Shown: positions 42,831 to 52,301, counted from the stretch's first letter. The stretch is 64,000 bases of DNA from Haloarcula japonica DSM 6131 (GCF_000336635.1 NZ_AOLY01000005.1:41757-105756), one strand, 5' to 3'. The notes: a model not told the origin generated them from the letters alone. Program-made: numbers and translations.

Positions 42831-45628
42831 CTGAAAACACACGACCTGACGACGGCGGGGAGGCCGTATCGGACGAGGAAGTCGACGAAGTACTGCAGGA
42901 GATCGAGCGGAAACGCTCGCTCACAGGCTGGGCAGTCGTCCTCGTTGCGCTCATCGGCATCTCGTTTTCAGTGTTTCAGATGTGGCTCGCGGCGAAAGGC
43001 TTCGTCCTCTCGCTCTCGCTGCCCGGCGTCGGTGACGTCGTGTTCGCGTCCCTGCAACTGCTCCAGATCAACGCCGTCCACGTCTCCTTTGGCCTCATTC
43101 TGACGTTCTTGCTGTATCCCGGCAGTACCGGTGACGGTCCGCTCTCCCGGCGCTGTATCGCGCTCGGGTCGCTGGTCGACGAGAAACTCGGCGCGGAGCA
43201 TCCGGTGTCTCGTGTCGTCCACGCTATCGGGAGCGCCCTCGCCTGGGCGTTCCTCGACGCTAAGATGGACCGCGTGACGCCCTCGGATTTCGCCTTCATT
43301 GTCCTGTCGGTGCTGTCGGCCGCGTACTTCATCACTGACTTCAACGAGATCCAGCGCATGCGTGCGCTGGGTGTTCAACGTGGCCGCCCAATTCAGGAAG
43401 TGTTCACCTTCTTGGAACCGATAGCGGGCCTGCTTGGACCGCTCGCCGACACCTCCTACGCGTTCGTGCTGGGCGTGGTCGGCGTTTTGCTCGTGCTCGA
43501 AGCGACCCGCCGAGCGATCAGCCTCTGGCTGATGGTCATCGTCGCGGCGTTCGTCGTCTACGCCCGTTTCGGTGTTCTCATCCCACAGGACGCCGCCTAC
43601 GTCGGCGTCCTCTCGATTCCGGAACTGTCCTGGCCCTCTATCATCCAGAACCTCTGGTACAACACGGAAAACGGGGTGTTCGGGATTCCGGTCACCGTCT
43701 CCGTGCAGTTCATCTACATCTTCATTCTCTTTGGCGCGTTCCTCGAGATGTCCGGCGCGGGACAGTGGTTCATCGACCTCGCGTACGGCGCGACGGGGAC
43801 GCGGAAGGGCGGCCCCGCGAAGGCGTCCATTCTCGCCAGCGGCTTCATGGGGACCATCTCGGGTTCGTCCATCGCCAACACGGTGACGACCGGTGCGTTC
43901 ACGATTCCGCTGATGAAGCGGTCGGGCTACTCGCCGGAGTTCTCCGGCGGTGTCGAGGCGTCTGCCTCATCGGGCGGTCAGATTCTTCCGCCGGTGATGG
44001 GGGCCGCCGCGTTCCTCATCGTCCAGTACACGGCGACGCCGTTCGCTGACGTCATCGTCGTTGCGACGATTCCCGCTATTGTGTTCTTCTTCGGCGTCTG
44101 GGTGATGGTCCACTTTGAGGCGGTCAAGGAGAACATCGGCGGCCTCGACTCTTCAGAACTGGTCAACCTCCGGAGCCACTTCAAAAGCGGGTGGTTCTAC
44201 CTCGTCCCGCTGGGCCTCCTGCTGTACTACCTCATCATCGAGCGGCTGTCGGTCGCCCGCTCGGCGTGGTTCACGCTCATCGCTATCGGTGCGCTCATCA
44301 CACTTATCGCAGCTTACAGCGATGAGACGCGTGCCCGGCTCGGCGCTATACTTGCGTCTCTCTTCGGGCTGACGACGCTCACGCAGTTCCTCACTGGGGA
44401 AGGCATCTTCGGGTACCTGTTCAATCGGTTTGTACAGGCCACTACAGCGTTCCCGGCGCTGTTCGACCGTATTGATGGACTTGTCGCGGCAGACCTGACA
44501 GCAGAGGGTGCGCTTGCACTGCCCGGTCCACAACCACTTGGCTCCGCGCTTTCGGCCACCCTCGGTAACGTCGGCACGCTGATGATTCTTGCCGGTGTCA
44601 TCACGTTGATTACGCGGCCCCGACTCGACTCGCCGCTGCTGTCGTTCGACGGTGCTGTCGACGAAACCGCCGAATCGACCGCTGACGCTGTTGGTCGCCC
44701 AGATCTGGCATCGAACGGGCTGTACAAGCTTGGCGTCTTCCTCGGGAAGTCGATGGAAAGCGGGGCCAGAACTGCGGTGCCGGTCGTCATCGCCGTCGCC
44801 GCTGCCGGTATCATCCCGGGCGTCATCAGCGTCTCCGGCCTCGGCCCGAACCTCGTCTCGCTCATCACGGCCGTCGCCGGCGGCTCGCTGGTCTTGCTGT
44901 TGCTCGTCACCGCGTTCTCCTCGATTATCCTCGGGATGGGGATGCCGACGACAGTGACCTACATCATCCTCGTCTCACTGCTCGCGCCGGCGCTGACCAA
45001 GTTCGGCGTTCCGCTGCTTGCGGCGCACCTGTTTATCCTTTACTTCGGTGTCATCGCCGACATCACGCCGCCGGTCGCAGTGGCTGCCTACGCCGCTTCC
45101 GGTGTCGCGAAGTCCGACGCTTTCGAGACTGGTATCGAGGCGTTCTCGTTGTCGCTCAACAAGGCCATCGTCCCGTTCGCGTTCATCGTTTCGCCAGGCA
45201 TCATTCTGCTTCGGCGCAACCCCGACGCTGCCAGCCTCGATATCGGGGACAAGTACCGGGTCGTCGGGACTGCGGACCTTCTCGATGTCGGCTACTCCGT
45301 CCCCGAGATACTGATTCCGGTGATCGGCGTCTTCCTCGGCGTCGTCGCGCTGGCCGCGACAGTCATTGGATTCGCGTACGCGCCGGTCTCTCGGGGTGAG
45401 CGCGCGGCGTTCGCGTTCAGTTCGCTACTCCTGATGGCTCCCGGCCTCGCGGTGTCCGGTGTGTACGACCTCCTCGGACTCGTCGGCATCGCCGGCGGCG
45501 AGATGACGGTGCTGCTCGACGTTGTGCTCCGCGGCGTCGGCCTCGCGCTGTTCCTCTTCCTCATGGCCAAGAACCGCCAGCGTGGCGGTGACCCTGCGGT
45601 ACGGTCAAACACGGCTGAGCCGGCGTGA
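42827..45628 (+). CDS. TRAP transporter fused permease (DctQM), TAXI-associated
   Basis: 933-aa membrane protein: an N-terminal DctQ-like unit (about 30-230) fused to a DctM transport domain (about 240-760) and C-terminal extra helices. The DctM motif GTISGSSIANTVTTGAFTIP is clear. Secondary transport uses a sodium gradient, fitting a halophile. Works with the binding lipoprotein two genes upstream. Confidence 0.92.
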   Translation: MTENTRPDDGGEAVSDEEVDEVLQEIERKRSLTGWAVVLVALIGISFSVFQMWLAAKGFVLSLSLPGVGDVVFASLQLLQINAVHVSFGLILTFLLYPGSTGDGPLSRRCIALGSLVDEKLGAEHPVSRVVHAIGSALAWAFLDAKMDRVTPSDFAFIVLSVLSAAYFITDFNEIQRMRALGVQRGRPIQEVFTFLEPIAGLLGPLADTSYAFVLGVVGVLLVLEATRRAISLWLMVIVAAFVVYARFGVLIPQDAAYVGVLSIPELSWPSIIQNLWYNTENGVFGIPVTVSVQFIYIFILFGAFLEMSGAGQWFIDLAYGATGTRKGGPAKASILASGFMGTISGSSIANTVTTGAFTIPLMKRSGYSPEFSGGVEASASSGGQILPPVMGAAAFLIVQYTATPFADVIVVATIPAIVFFFGVWVMVHFEAVKENIGGLDSSELVNLRSHFKSGWFYLVPLGLLLYYLIIERLSVARSAWFTLIAIGALITLIAAYSDETRARLGAILASLFGLTTLTQFLTGEGIFGYLFNRFVQATTAFPALFDRIDGLVAADLTAEGALALPGPQPLGSALSATLGNVGTLMILAGVITLITRPRLDSPLLSFDGAVDETAESTADAVGRPDLASNGLYKLGVFLGKSMESGARTAVPVVIAVAAAGIIPGVISVSGLGPNLVSLITAVAGGSLVLLLLVTAFSSIILGMGMPTTVTYIILVSLLAPALTKFGVPLLAAHLFILYFGVIADITPPVAVAAYAASGVAKSDAFETGIEAFSLSLNKAIVPFAFIVSPGIILLRRNPDAASLDIGDKYRVVGTADLLDVGYSVPEILIPVIGVFLGVVALAATVIGFAYAPVSRGERAAFAFSSLLLMAPGLAVSGVYDLLGLVGIAGGEMTVLLDVVLRGVGLALFLFLMAKNRQRGGDPAVRSNTAEPA

Positions 45629-45668
45629 GTGAGAACCGTTTAACCCATCGGGGGTCAACGGGCACGAT

Positions 45669-46346
45669 ATGCCAATCGAACAGCGCGGCGACGCCTCTGT
45701 CGTCACGCACGCGCTGGCGCGAGACGAACTGACACGCATACGAAACGTCGAGACCGAACAGGTCGCGTTCCGGAAAGGACTGGTCCGTCTCGGCCGTATC
45801 TGTGGCTACGAGATCATCGACGGTCGGATGGAGACCGAATATACGGAAATCCAGACGCCGTTGACTACGACGATGGGCGAGCGCGTCAAAGGGCTCGAAG
45901 ACGTCGTCATCGTTAACGTCCTTCGCGCCGCGACGCCATTTGTCGAGGGACTGCTCAAAGCGTTCCCCCGCGCCAGACAGGGCGTCATCTCCGCCAGTCG
46001 CGACGAGGAAGCTGGGATGAACGATGACGGCGAGTTCCCCATCTCGGTCGAATACGTCAAACTGCCCGAAATCACCGAGGACGACACCGTCATCATCGCG
46101 GATCCGATGCTTGCAACTGGGTCAACGATGGCCACGGTACTGGACTACATCACCTCGGAGAAGACAGAGCCGGAGAACCTGCTCGTCCTGGCCGCGGTTT
46201 CCGCGCCCGAGGGTATCGTCCGGGTTTCGGAGGCTCAGCCGGATGCTGATATCATCAGCGTCGCTATCGACGACAAACTCGATGATGACGGGTTCATCGT
46301 TCCGGGGCTCGGGGACGCCGGTGACCGAGCCTTCCGGACGACGTAA
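45669..46346 (+). CDS. upp: Uracil phosphoribosyltransferase
   Basis: 225 aa. PRPP-binding motif [14 protein letters not shown] (about 139-152) and the conserved C-terminal [10 protein letters not shown]. Salvages uracil to UMP. Start at 45669 with a leader of 41 bases after the permease gene. T5 (46391) followed by GTTTG may terminate the transcript. Confidence 0.95.
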   Translation: MPIEQRGDASVVTHALARDELTRIRNVETEQVAFRKGLVRLGRICGYEIIDGRMETEYTEIQTPLTTTMGERVKGLEDVVIVNVLRAATPFVEGLLKAFPRARQGVISASRDEEAGMNDDGEFPISVEYVKLPEITEDDTVIIADPMLATGSTMATVLDYITSEKTEPENLLVLAAVSAPEGIVRVSEAQPDADIISVAIDDKLDDDGFIVPGLGDAGDRAFRTT

Positions 46347-46610
46347 GCCGTCACGACCCGCTCGCCCTGTTGGCTAGGTGACGAAACGTTTTTGTTTGCG
46401 GCCCGAATGTCCCGATGATGTCGCGATTTTCCGCCCCCTCACAGCCGCTGTACCCCCTTGCTTCACCTGGAAACCGAGGGACGGTGGCATATTTTCTGTC
46501 CAGTTGAAACGAGAAAGACGGCCGTGAACCGCCTCGCGGCGGTTGGACGTGGTTCCTGTTGGGCAGTGGCAGACCGGGAGACTTTCCTGCTGACGGGACA
46601 GCAACCCGGT

Positions 46611-47048
46611 ATGGCTCGACGCCGATACCGGGTCGCGGACACTGCCCAGCAACTCGTCGGCGGGTTCCTGCTCGCGGGACCGTTCGTCGTGACCGAGGAG
46701 GTGTGGGTACTGGCCGAGAACATGTCCTGGTATCACGCGGTGCTCGTCGTCGGCATTGTGTTCGCTATCGGGTACGGGGCGCTGTACAAAGCCGACGCCG
46801 GCCGGGACGTGGATACCGAGGCGGAGGTGGCCGGTATTCCGGTCCGGTTCGTCTCACTGATGGGCGTCGCGTTCGGCTCGGTCGCCATCCTCGCGATGGC
46901 GCTGACCGCCCCGGATACGTTTCTCGTCGACGGTGGGATTCTGCCGGACCCGACGCCGATGGCGGTCACCCTGACGACGCTGAAAGCCATCACTGTCGGT
47001 GCGATTTTCAGCGTCGTCGGGGCTGCGACGGCAGACAGCGTATTCTGA
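46611..47048 (+). CDS. DUF2391-like membrane protein
   Basis: 145 aa, four helices. ATG 46611 begins MARRRYRVADTAQQLVGGF, with a longer upstream frame of unlikely composition ignored. DUF2391 assignment is by hydrophobic pattern (QLVGGFLLAGPFVVTEEVW). Function unknown. Confidence 0.65.
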   Translation: MARRRYRVADTAQQLVGGFLLAGPFVVTEEVWVLAENMSWYHAVLVVGIVFAIGYGALYKADAGRDVDTEAEVAGIPVRFVSLMGVAFGSVAILAMALTAPDTFLVDGGILPDPTPMAVTLTTLKAITVGAIFSVVGAATADSVF

Positions 47049-47062
47049 CCGTGACCCGCACA

Positions 47063-47070
47063 CTTAATTG
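47063..47070 (+). promoter_or_regulatory. TATA-like box of the KaiC-like protein gene
   Basis: CTTAATTG, 25-32 bases before the ATG at 47095; indicates a leaderless mRNA and sets that start. Confidence 0.5.
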
Positions 47071-47094
47071 GGTGCCACCCTCCTTGATGTGCAT

Positions 47095-47679
47095 ATGGAG
47101 TACACGCTGGCTATCGACAACGCGCCGGAGACTGTTCCGGGTGGCACAGGGATACTGCTCCTGCACCCGAGTACCGGCGAGACGGACCGACTGGACACGG
47201 ACTTCCTTGCGACCGACACGGACTCGATGCTCGTTATCTCGACCCGGACCACTGCCCGGGAGGTCAAGCAGAAACTGGAGTACTACGAGGTCGACGAGTC
47301 GAAAGCGACCATCCTCGACACGCTGTCGGTCGAACGGGGCTACACCCGCCGCCGCTCCGAGGGCGTTCGGTACGTCTCTGCACCGGATGACCTGTCCGGT
47401 ATTGTCTCGGAAACTGAGACGTTCCTGCAGGAACACGACGGGAAACTCCGCGTGACCTTCGACTCGTTGACGGAACTCATCTACTACGCTGACGAGGACG
47501 GCGCGCTGTCGGCCGTCAAAGACATCCTCGACCTGCTAGACGAGTACGACGCCGTCGGGATGTTCCACCTCGCTGACGAAGTCCACGACGAGGAGACGGT
47601 CGCGGCGTTCCGGGAACTCTTCGACGGTGTCATCGAACTGTCCGAGGACGGAACCATCACCAGTACCTTCGAGGCGTAA
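47095..47679 (+). CDS. RecA/KaiC-like fold protein without Walker A (DUF7504-like)
   Basis: 194 aa. Alternating strands and helices, with GTGILLLHPSTGETDRLDTD at the Walker A site but no GK[ST]. MLVISTRTTAREVKQKL and MFHLADEVHDEE fit the middle and end of the family. Start is set by the TATA-like box and ATG at 47095. It resembles the C-terminal domain of the transducer at 13590-15200. Role unknown. Confidence 0.6.
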   Translation: MEYTLAIDNAPETVPGGTGILLLHPSTGETDRLDTDFLATDTDSMLVISTRTTAREVKQKLEYYEVDESKATILDTLSVERGYTRRRSEGVRYVSAPDDLSGIVSETETFLQEHDGKLRVTFDSLTELIYYADEDGALSAVKDILDLLDEYDAVGMFHLADEVHDEETVAAFRELFDGVIELSEDGTITSTFEA

Positions 47680-47885
47680 CCGGACACACCCTGTCCAGAA
47701 TCCACCGCTCCTTCGACCGATTTGTGACAGCTGAACGACACTCACTCCCTCGTCGAGTACCCCGATGCTGTTTCCCTCTTTCGAACGAAATGGCGTTTTC
47801 ACCGGGTAGCGACGCCAACGCCCCGTATGCGAACTCTTACCAAACCAATAACAATTAAGAGGGTATAACCCACATACAGGGTTGT

Positions 47886-48044
47886 ATGCCGGAATGCCAG
47901 AACTGCGGTAATTTTGTAACGGCTGACTACGCGCGTGTGTTCACGCCGAACGGGGTCGAAAAGCCCAGGGTCTGTCCGCAGTGCGAGGACAAGATTCGCG
48001 ACGGGGCAGACGTCCGTGAGGCCCGGTCCACACGTCGCGGATAG
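47886..48044 (+). CDS. DUF7563-like zinc-ribbon microprotein
   Basis: 52 aa: MPECQNCGNFVTADYARVFT, then CPQCEDKIRDG. Two C-x2-C pairs 26 residues apart form a zinc ribbon. TATA-like GGTATAACC is about 20-25 bases upstream. A second member lies at 51840-51989. Confidence 0.7.
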   Translation: MPECQNCGNFVTADYARVFTPNGVEKPRVCPQCEDKIRDGADVREARSTRRG

Positions 48045-48148
48045 AACCGGTCAGGAACTGCCGCCCTGTGACCTGACGGTTGCGGGGACGTTTTCCTCGC
48101 CGGCTACACTCGCTACCAACCGCTGTTTTCCCGGTATTCTCGTTTCAT

Positions 48149-49465
48149 CTATACCAGCGCGTCCGTGAGGCGTGTGCGTGCCTCCTCGAATACCACATCT
48201 GCACGGTCTGCGTCGCGGGCTTCGGCGGTGATCCGAACAAGCGGCTGTGTGCCGCTGGCTCGCAAGAGGAACCACGCGTCGCCGAGGTCGACACGGACGC
48301 CATCGAGCGTCGTCACGTCGTCGTAGGCGTCGGTCACTGTCTCCCGAACGCGGTCCATCACCGCTTCCTTCTCGTCGGTTTCGACGCTGTCCCGGCGGAT
48401 GGGGTAGTCCGGTACGTCGGCGGCGCGGTCACCCAGCGGACGTTCGCTGTCCAGCGCCGCGGCGGTACAGGCTGCCAGCGGCCCGTCCGGACACAGCGTT
48501 CGCTCAGGCCAGATCCACGCGCCGCTTGGCTCGCCGCCGAAGGCCACGCCCTCGCCGCTCGCGGCCTCGGCGACGTACACGTCTCCGACAGGGGTGTACT
48601 CGACGGTCACGTCGATATCGTCGAGGTGATCCGCGACGGCGAGGCTCGTATCGACTGGGACGGCGACCCGTTCGCCCGGTGACGCCGCGGCACGGGCGAA
48701 CACAGCCAGCAACACGTCGCCGGAGAGGAAGGTCCCGTCGGCTGCGACCGCCCGCATCCGGTCGGCGTCGCCGTCGTGGGCGATACCGAGGTCGGCGTCG
48801 GATTCGGCCACCAGCGTCGCCAGCGACTCGCAGTGCTCGGCTTTCGGCTCCGAGGGGCGACCGGGGAACGCGCCGTCGGGCTGGCCGTTGAGCGTCTCGA
48901 CGGCACAGCCCAGCTCGGTGAGGGCATCGACGCTGACCTGGCCCGCGCCGTTGCCGAGGTCCACGACGACATGGCTGTCGAGAGCCCGTTCGCCGACTGC
49001 CGAGACGAGCGCGTCGACGTGGCGCTGGCCGGCGTCCCAAGACTCGATGTCGCCGCCGTCGTCCCAGCCGGCCGGCTCGAACGCGTTCTCTTCCAGTCGC
49101 TGTTCAATCGTCTCTCGCAGTTCTGCATCGAAGGCCTGGCCGCTGGGCTGCCAGAGCTTGATGCCGTTGTCCTCCGGCGGGTTGTGGCTGGCCGTCACCG
49201 CGACGCCGGCGTCGGCGTCCTGCCATGCGACTGCCCGTCCGATAGTCGGCGTCGCCGCGCCGCCGAGTTCGACCACGTCGACGCCGCTCTCCCGGAGCCC
49301 GGCCACCAGCGCCGCCTGCAGGTACTCGCCGCTCGCTCGCGGGTCCCGGCCGACGACGACCCGCTCGCAGTCGATGCCCAGGGCCCGCCCCACCGAGAGC
49401 GCCAGCTCGGCCGTGACCGTCTCACCGACTGGCCCCCGAATCCCGCTCGTTCCGAACTGTGTCAT
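48149..49465 (-). CDS. glmM: Phosphohexomutase (phosphoglucosamine/phosphomannomutase type)
   Basis: 438 aa. Phosphoserine loop TASHNPPEDNG with S93, metal loop DGDADR, sugar loop GGEPSG and phosphate loop RASGTQP are all present. The four domains are complete. Assignment to GlmM rather than ManB is by size and general similarity and is not certain. Converts hexose-6-P and hexose-1-P isomers for sugar nucleotide synthesis. Confidence 0.8.
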   Translation of the reverse strand: MTQFGTSGIRGPVGETVTAELALSVGRALGIDCERVVVGRDPRASGEYLQAALVAGLRESGVDVVELGGAATPTIGRAVAWQDADAGVAVTASHNPPEDNGIKLWQPSGQAFDAELRETIEQRLEENAFEPAGWDDGGDIESWDAGQRHVDALVSAVGERALDSHVVVDLGNGAGQVSVDALTELGCAVETLNGQPDGAFPGRPSEPKAEHCESLATLVAESDADLGIAHDGDADRMRAVAADGTFLSGDVLLAVFARAAASPGERVAVPVDTSLAVADHLDDIDVTVEYTPVGDVYVAEAASGEGVAFGGEPSGAWIWPERTLCPDGPLAACTAAALDSERPLGDRAADVPDYPIRRDSVETDEKEAVMDRVRETVTDAYDDVTTLDGVRVDLGDAWFLLRASGTQPLVRITAEARDADRADVVFEEARTRLTDALV

Positions 49466-49547
49466 TACTGGCTCCTGCGTCGGGCCGCCCTAAAATCTAT
49501 CCGGCATCGGACAGGTACTGGGGGCCGGTAGTGCCGACGCCGCTCCG

Positions 49548-49724
49548 CTACTGATTCGGCGACCACTCGCAGGCCGTCCCGGTCGTCAGCCCCGCTTCGT
49601 CGATGTGGGCCGACAGGCAGCCGTAGTTGCAGAACTGCCCTGTCGGCGCACCGTCGGGCGAATCGCTGACGAACACGGGGTCGTGGGCCTCGACCGGACA
49701 GCCGCAGTACGTGCAGTCGGTCAT
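49548..49724 (-). CDS. Small zinc-binding protein
   Basis: 58 aa: MTDCTYCGCPVEAHDPVF, then FCNYGCLSAHIDEAG. Four to six cysteines and a His form a likely zinc finger of the TRASH-like type (C-x-x-C ... C-x3-C). Divergent from rpiA. A haloarchaeal small protein without a known role. Confidence 0.65.
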   Translation of the reverse strand: MTDCTYCGCPVEAHDPVFVSDSPDGAPTGQFCNYGCLSAHIDEAGLTTGTACEWSPNQ

Positions 49725-49782
49725 ACGGGCGCTTGCGGCCGGGAGAACAAACGTTTTGTCCGCGTCTGTTGACCCACCGCAT

Positions 49783-50469
49783 ATGAAACAGGGTGGCTCC
49801 GACGCGGCGAAACAGGCGGCGGGCGAATCAGCGGCCGAGGCAGTCGAGGACGGCATGGTCGTCGGCCTCGGCACGGGGTCGACGGCGGCGTACGCTATCC
49901 GCGCCATCGGACGGGCGGTCGATGCCGGTCTCGATGTCGTCGGCGTCCCCACGTCGTTCCAGTCCCGCGAACTGGCCCGGGACTGCGGGATTCCGCTGGC
50001 GGACCTCGACGACGTGTCGGTCGACCTCGCCATCGACGGGGCCGACGAGGTGGCCGGCGGCGACTTGGTCAAGGGCGGCGGCGCGGCCCACGCCCGGGAG
50101 AAGATAGTCGACGCGAGCGCCGACCGCTTCCTCGTCGTCGCCGACCCGACGAAGGAGGCGAACGTGCTCTCATACCCCGTCCCCATCGAGGTGCTCCCGA
50201 TGGCCCGTTCGACGGTCGCCACGGCGGTCGAGCATTTGGGTGGTGACCCGGCACTTCGCCGTGCAGAGCACAAGGACGGCCCCGTCGTCACCGACAACGG
50301 GAACCTCGTGCTCGACTGTGACTTCGGCCCCATCGACGACCCCGCCGCGCTCGCCAGCGACCTCGCTGGGCTCCCAGGCGTCGTCGAGCATGGGCTATTC
50401 GTCGATATGGCTGACGAGATCCATGTCGGCACTCCTGACGGCGTCACCCTTCGACCGTTATCGGAATAG
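49783..50469 (+). CDS. rpiA: Ribose-5-phosphate isomerase A
   Basis: 228 aa. GLGTGSTAAYAI, IDGADEV and KGGGAAHAREKIV are the family motifs, with the catalytic Glu in the last. Converts ribulose-5-P to ribose-5-P. ATG 49783 follows TATA-like sequence poorly, but homologues start with this layout (MKQGGSDAAKQAAGESAAE). Confidence 0.95.
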   Translation: MKQGGSDAAKQAAGESAAEAVEDGMVVGLGTGSTAAYAIRAIGRAVDAGLDVVGVPTSFQSRELARDCGIPLADLDDVSVDLAIDGADEVAGGDLVKGGGAAHAREKIVDASADRFLVVADPTKEANVLSYPVPIEVLPMARSTVATAVEHLGGDPALRRAEHKDGPVVTDNGNLVLDCDFGPIDDPAALASDLAGLPGVVEHGLFVDMADEIHVGTPDGVTLRPLSE

Positions 50470-50516
50470 CCGTCGCTGGTCGGCTTGCGTCAAAAAATAC
50501 GCTGCTCGAAACGACC

Positions 50517-50684
50517 TTACAGGTCGCGCGGCTGGACCGTCTTGCGGTCGTTCTCGTCGGCTCGTCGGGCTGCGTCCTGAAGCAGCTCCTCGACTTCCTC
50601 GTCGAGTGCGTCGTAGAAGTCGGACGCTACGTTCATGTCGTTGAGCTCTTCCTTAACGGCGGCTTTGACGATTAGGTCTGCCAT
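50517..50684 (-). CDS. 55-aa histone-fold (NFYB/HAP3-like, DUF1931-like) protein
   Basis: MADLIVKAAVKEELNDMNVA, then DEEVEELLQDAARRADENDRKTVQPRDL: the half of a histone fold with helix, strand-loop and RKTVQPRD, typical of small archaeal histone-like proteins. Too short for a complete histone fold (65-70 aa), so it may dimerise or pair with another subunit. TATA box at 50711-50720. Confidence 0.75.
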   Translation of the reverse strand: MADLIVKAAVKEELNDMNVASDFYDALDEEVEELLQDAARRADENDRKTVQPRDL

Positions 50685-50710
50685 ACAGACGAGGTATCGA
50701 CGGGGGTTAC

Positions 50711-50720
50711 TTATATACTT
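50711..50720 (-). promoter_or_regulatory. TATA box of the histone-fold gene
   Basis: TTATATACTT on the plus strand, 27-36 bases before the ATG at 50684; leaderless or very short leader. Confidence 0.6.
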
Positions 50721-50972
50721 TCTCCAATTAGTTCGCTCTCGACCCTATTACCGGCAGTTTGAGGCATTATACGACACATAACCCCTTATAAATCGCCGGT
50801 TGTGTCCGCCCGAATCCGTCAGAATACGTCCTTTGCCCTGCTCCAGACGGCTATTGTCGCGTTACTCCGGCCGAGCGTCGCTCACGCGCGCTCCCACAGG
50901 TCCGACCCTGATGCGGCAATACGCTTGTCCCGGACCGACGGATAGGAGTGGTCGTATCCCTGAATGGGTCCT

Positions 50973-51737
50973 ATGCGCGATATACTCGATTCGGTTGCGG
51001 CGGGCGACCTCTCCCCGGCAGAGGCCGAAGCGGCGCTTGCGGGCTACGCGACCAGCGGGGCGGGTCGGTTCGACGCCGCTCGTGAGGACCGCGCCGGCGT
51101 CCCCGAGGCCGTCCTCGCGGACGGGAAGACCCCGGAGGAGGTAGCGGAGCTGGCGGCGACAGCTATCGAAACGACTGACCGGGCTATCGTGACGCGGCTC
51201 GACACGTCCACTGCAACGGCCGTTCGGGAGCGACTGGACGAAGCCGCCCCCGATGCGACAGTTCGCTGGGACGACCGCTCGAACTGGCTGGTAGCGACGA
51301 CCCCCGCGTTCGAGCGCCCGTCGCTGGACGCGTCAGTGGGTATCGTCACCGCCGGGACATCCGACGCAGTTCCGGCCGGTGAGGCCGCGCTCATTGCCGA
51401 GGAGATGGGCGCAACCGTGACCCGTATAGACGATGTCGGTGTTGCGAGCCTCGCGCGGACGATAGACGCGGTCGATGGCCTTCGGGAGCAGGACGTGCTT
51501 ATCATCGCAGCGGGCCGCGAAGGAGCGCTCCCGACGGTTGTCGCCGGTCTCGTGGATGTGCCAATCATCGGTCTGCCCGTTTCGACCGGCTACGGCCACG
51601 GCGGCGAGGGTGAGGCAGCCCTCTCGGGGCTGCTCCAGTCCTGCACAGCCCTCTCTGTCGTGAACATCGACGCCGGTTTCACTGCCGGAACGCAGGCCGG
51701 CCTAATCGCCAGACAGATCGACGATGCACGGTCGTAG
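50973..51737 (+). CDS. larB: LarB-like pyridinium biscarboxylate synthase (nickel-pincer cofactor)
   Basis: 254-aa PurE-related protein. LarB makes the biscarboxylic-acid mononucleotide precursor of the NPN cofactor of lactate racemase. The AIR-carboxylase-like core is visible: GIVTAGTSDAVPAGEAA, IIAAGREGALPTVVAGL and STGYGHGGEGEAALSGLLQSC. Neither larC nor larE is within the window. ATG 50973 is preferred over 50964 because the N-terminal MRDILDSVAAGDLSPAEAE is typical. Confidence 0.85.
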   Translation: MRDILDSVAAGDLSPAEAEAALAGYATSGAGRFDAAREDRAGVPEAVLADGKTPEEVAELAATAIETTDRAIVTRLDTSTATAVRERLDEAAPDATVRWDDRSNWLVATTPAFERPSLDASVGIVTAGTSDAVPAGEAALIAEEMGATVTRIDDVGVASLARTIDAVDGLREQDVLIIAAGREGALPTVVAGLVDVPIIGLPVSTGYGHGGEGEAALSGLLQSCTALSVVNIDAGFTAGTQAGLIARQIDDARS

Positions 51738-51839
51738 ACACTCCCTCGAATCGAAGGCATACCCAAGTATTTGGGTAAAGAGCTATGGGAACAACGCGCG
51801 TACGCGTATACGTCGGCGGTGGTGTCGCCGACGAACACG

Positions 51840-51989
51840 ATGCCTGAATGTGATCATTGCGGCGCGCACGTCTCAGACCAGTTCGCCCGAGTGTTCGCGG
51901 ATGAACGTGGACATATCCGGGCGTGTCCGAACTGCTCGGCAAACGCTGGCATTGCCGAGGTATCGAGAGAGCGCGCCCAACAAGTGTGA
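51840..51989 (+). CDS. DUF7563-like zinc-ribbon microprotein, second copy
   Basis: 49 aa: MPECDHCGAHVSDQFARVFA, then CPNCSANAGIAEVSRERA. Same layout as 47886-48044. ATG 51840 chosen by that match; the upstream frame adds 23 residues. Confidence 0.65.
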   Translation: MPECDHCGAHVSDQFARVFADERGHIRACPNCSANAGIAEVSRERAQQV

Positions 51990-52016
51990 GGCCCACTGGG
52001 CCACCAGCATCGTGCG

Positions 52017-52301
52017 ATGACTACCGCGCGGAGCCCTTACCACGTGTACGTCCTCCGTTGTAGCGACAACACGTTTTACACTGGCTACACGACCGATGTG
52101 GAACGCCGCGTCCGCGAGCATGACGCCGGTGACGGCGCGAAGTACACGCGCGGCCGAACCCCGGTCGAGCTCATCCACGTCGAGTCGTTTGACTCACAGT
52201 CCGATGCAATGAGCCGTGAGTACGAGATCAAGCAGTACTCCAGAGCGGAGAAGGAACGGCTCGTCGAATCCAGCGACGCCGAAGCGGAGTTCGATACCTG
52301 A
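52017..52301 (+). CDS. GIY-YIG nuclease-domain protein
   Basis: 94 aa, the small UvrC-N-like UPF0213 type. The motif reads HVYVLRCSDNTFYTGYTTDVERRVREH, with the catalytic Arg and the later Glu in REYEIKQ. Possible DNA repair nuclease. Close to the zinc-ribbon gene upstream (27-base gap). Confidence 0.85.
   Translation: MTTARSPYHVYVLRCSDNTFYTGYTTDVERRVREHDAGDGAKYTRGRTPVELIHVESFDSQSDAMSREYEIKQYSRAEKERLVESSDAEAEFDT

Noticed and set aside
50800..50950. Possible small gene between the histone-fold gene and larB
   Set aside because: Frames start with GTG and have atypical composition; only a TATA-like TTATAAAT (50786-50793) supports transcription, which may simply serve larB.
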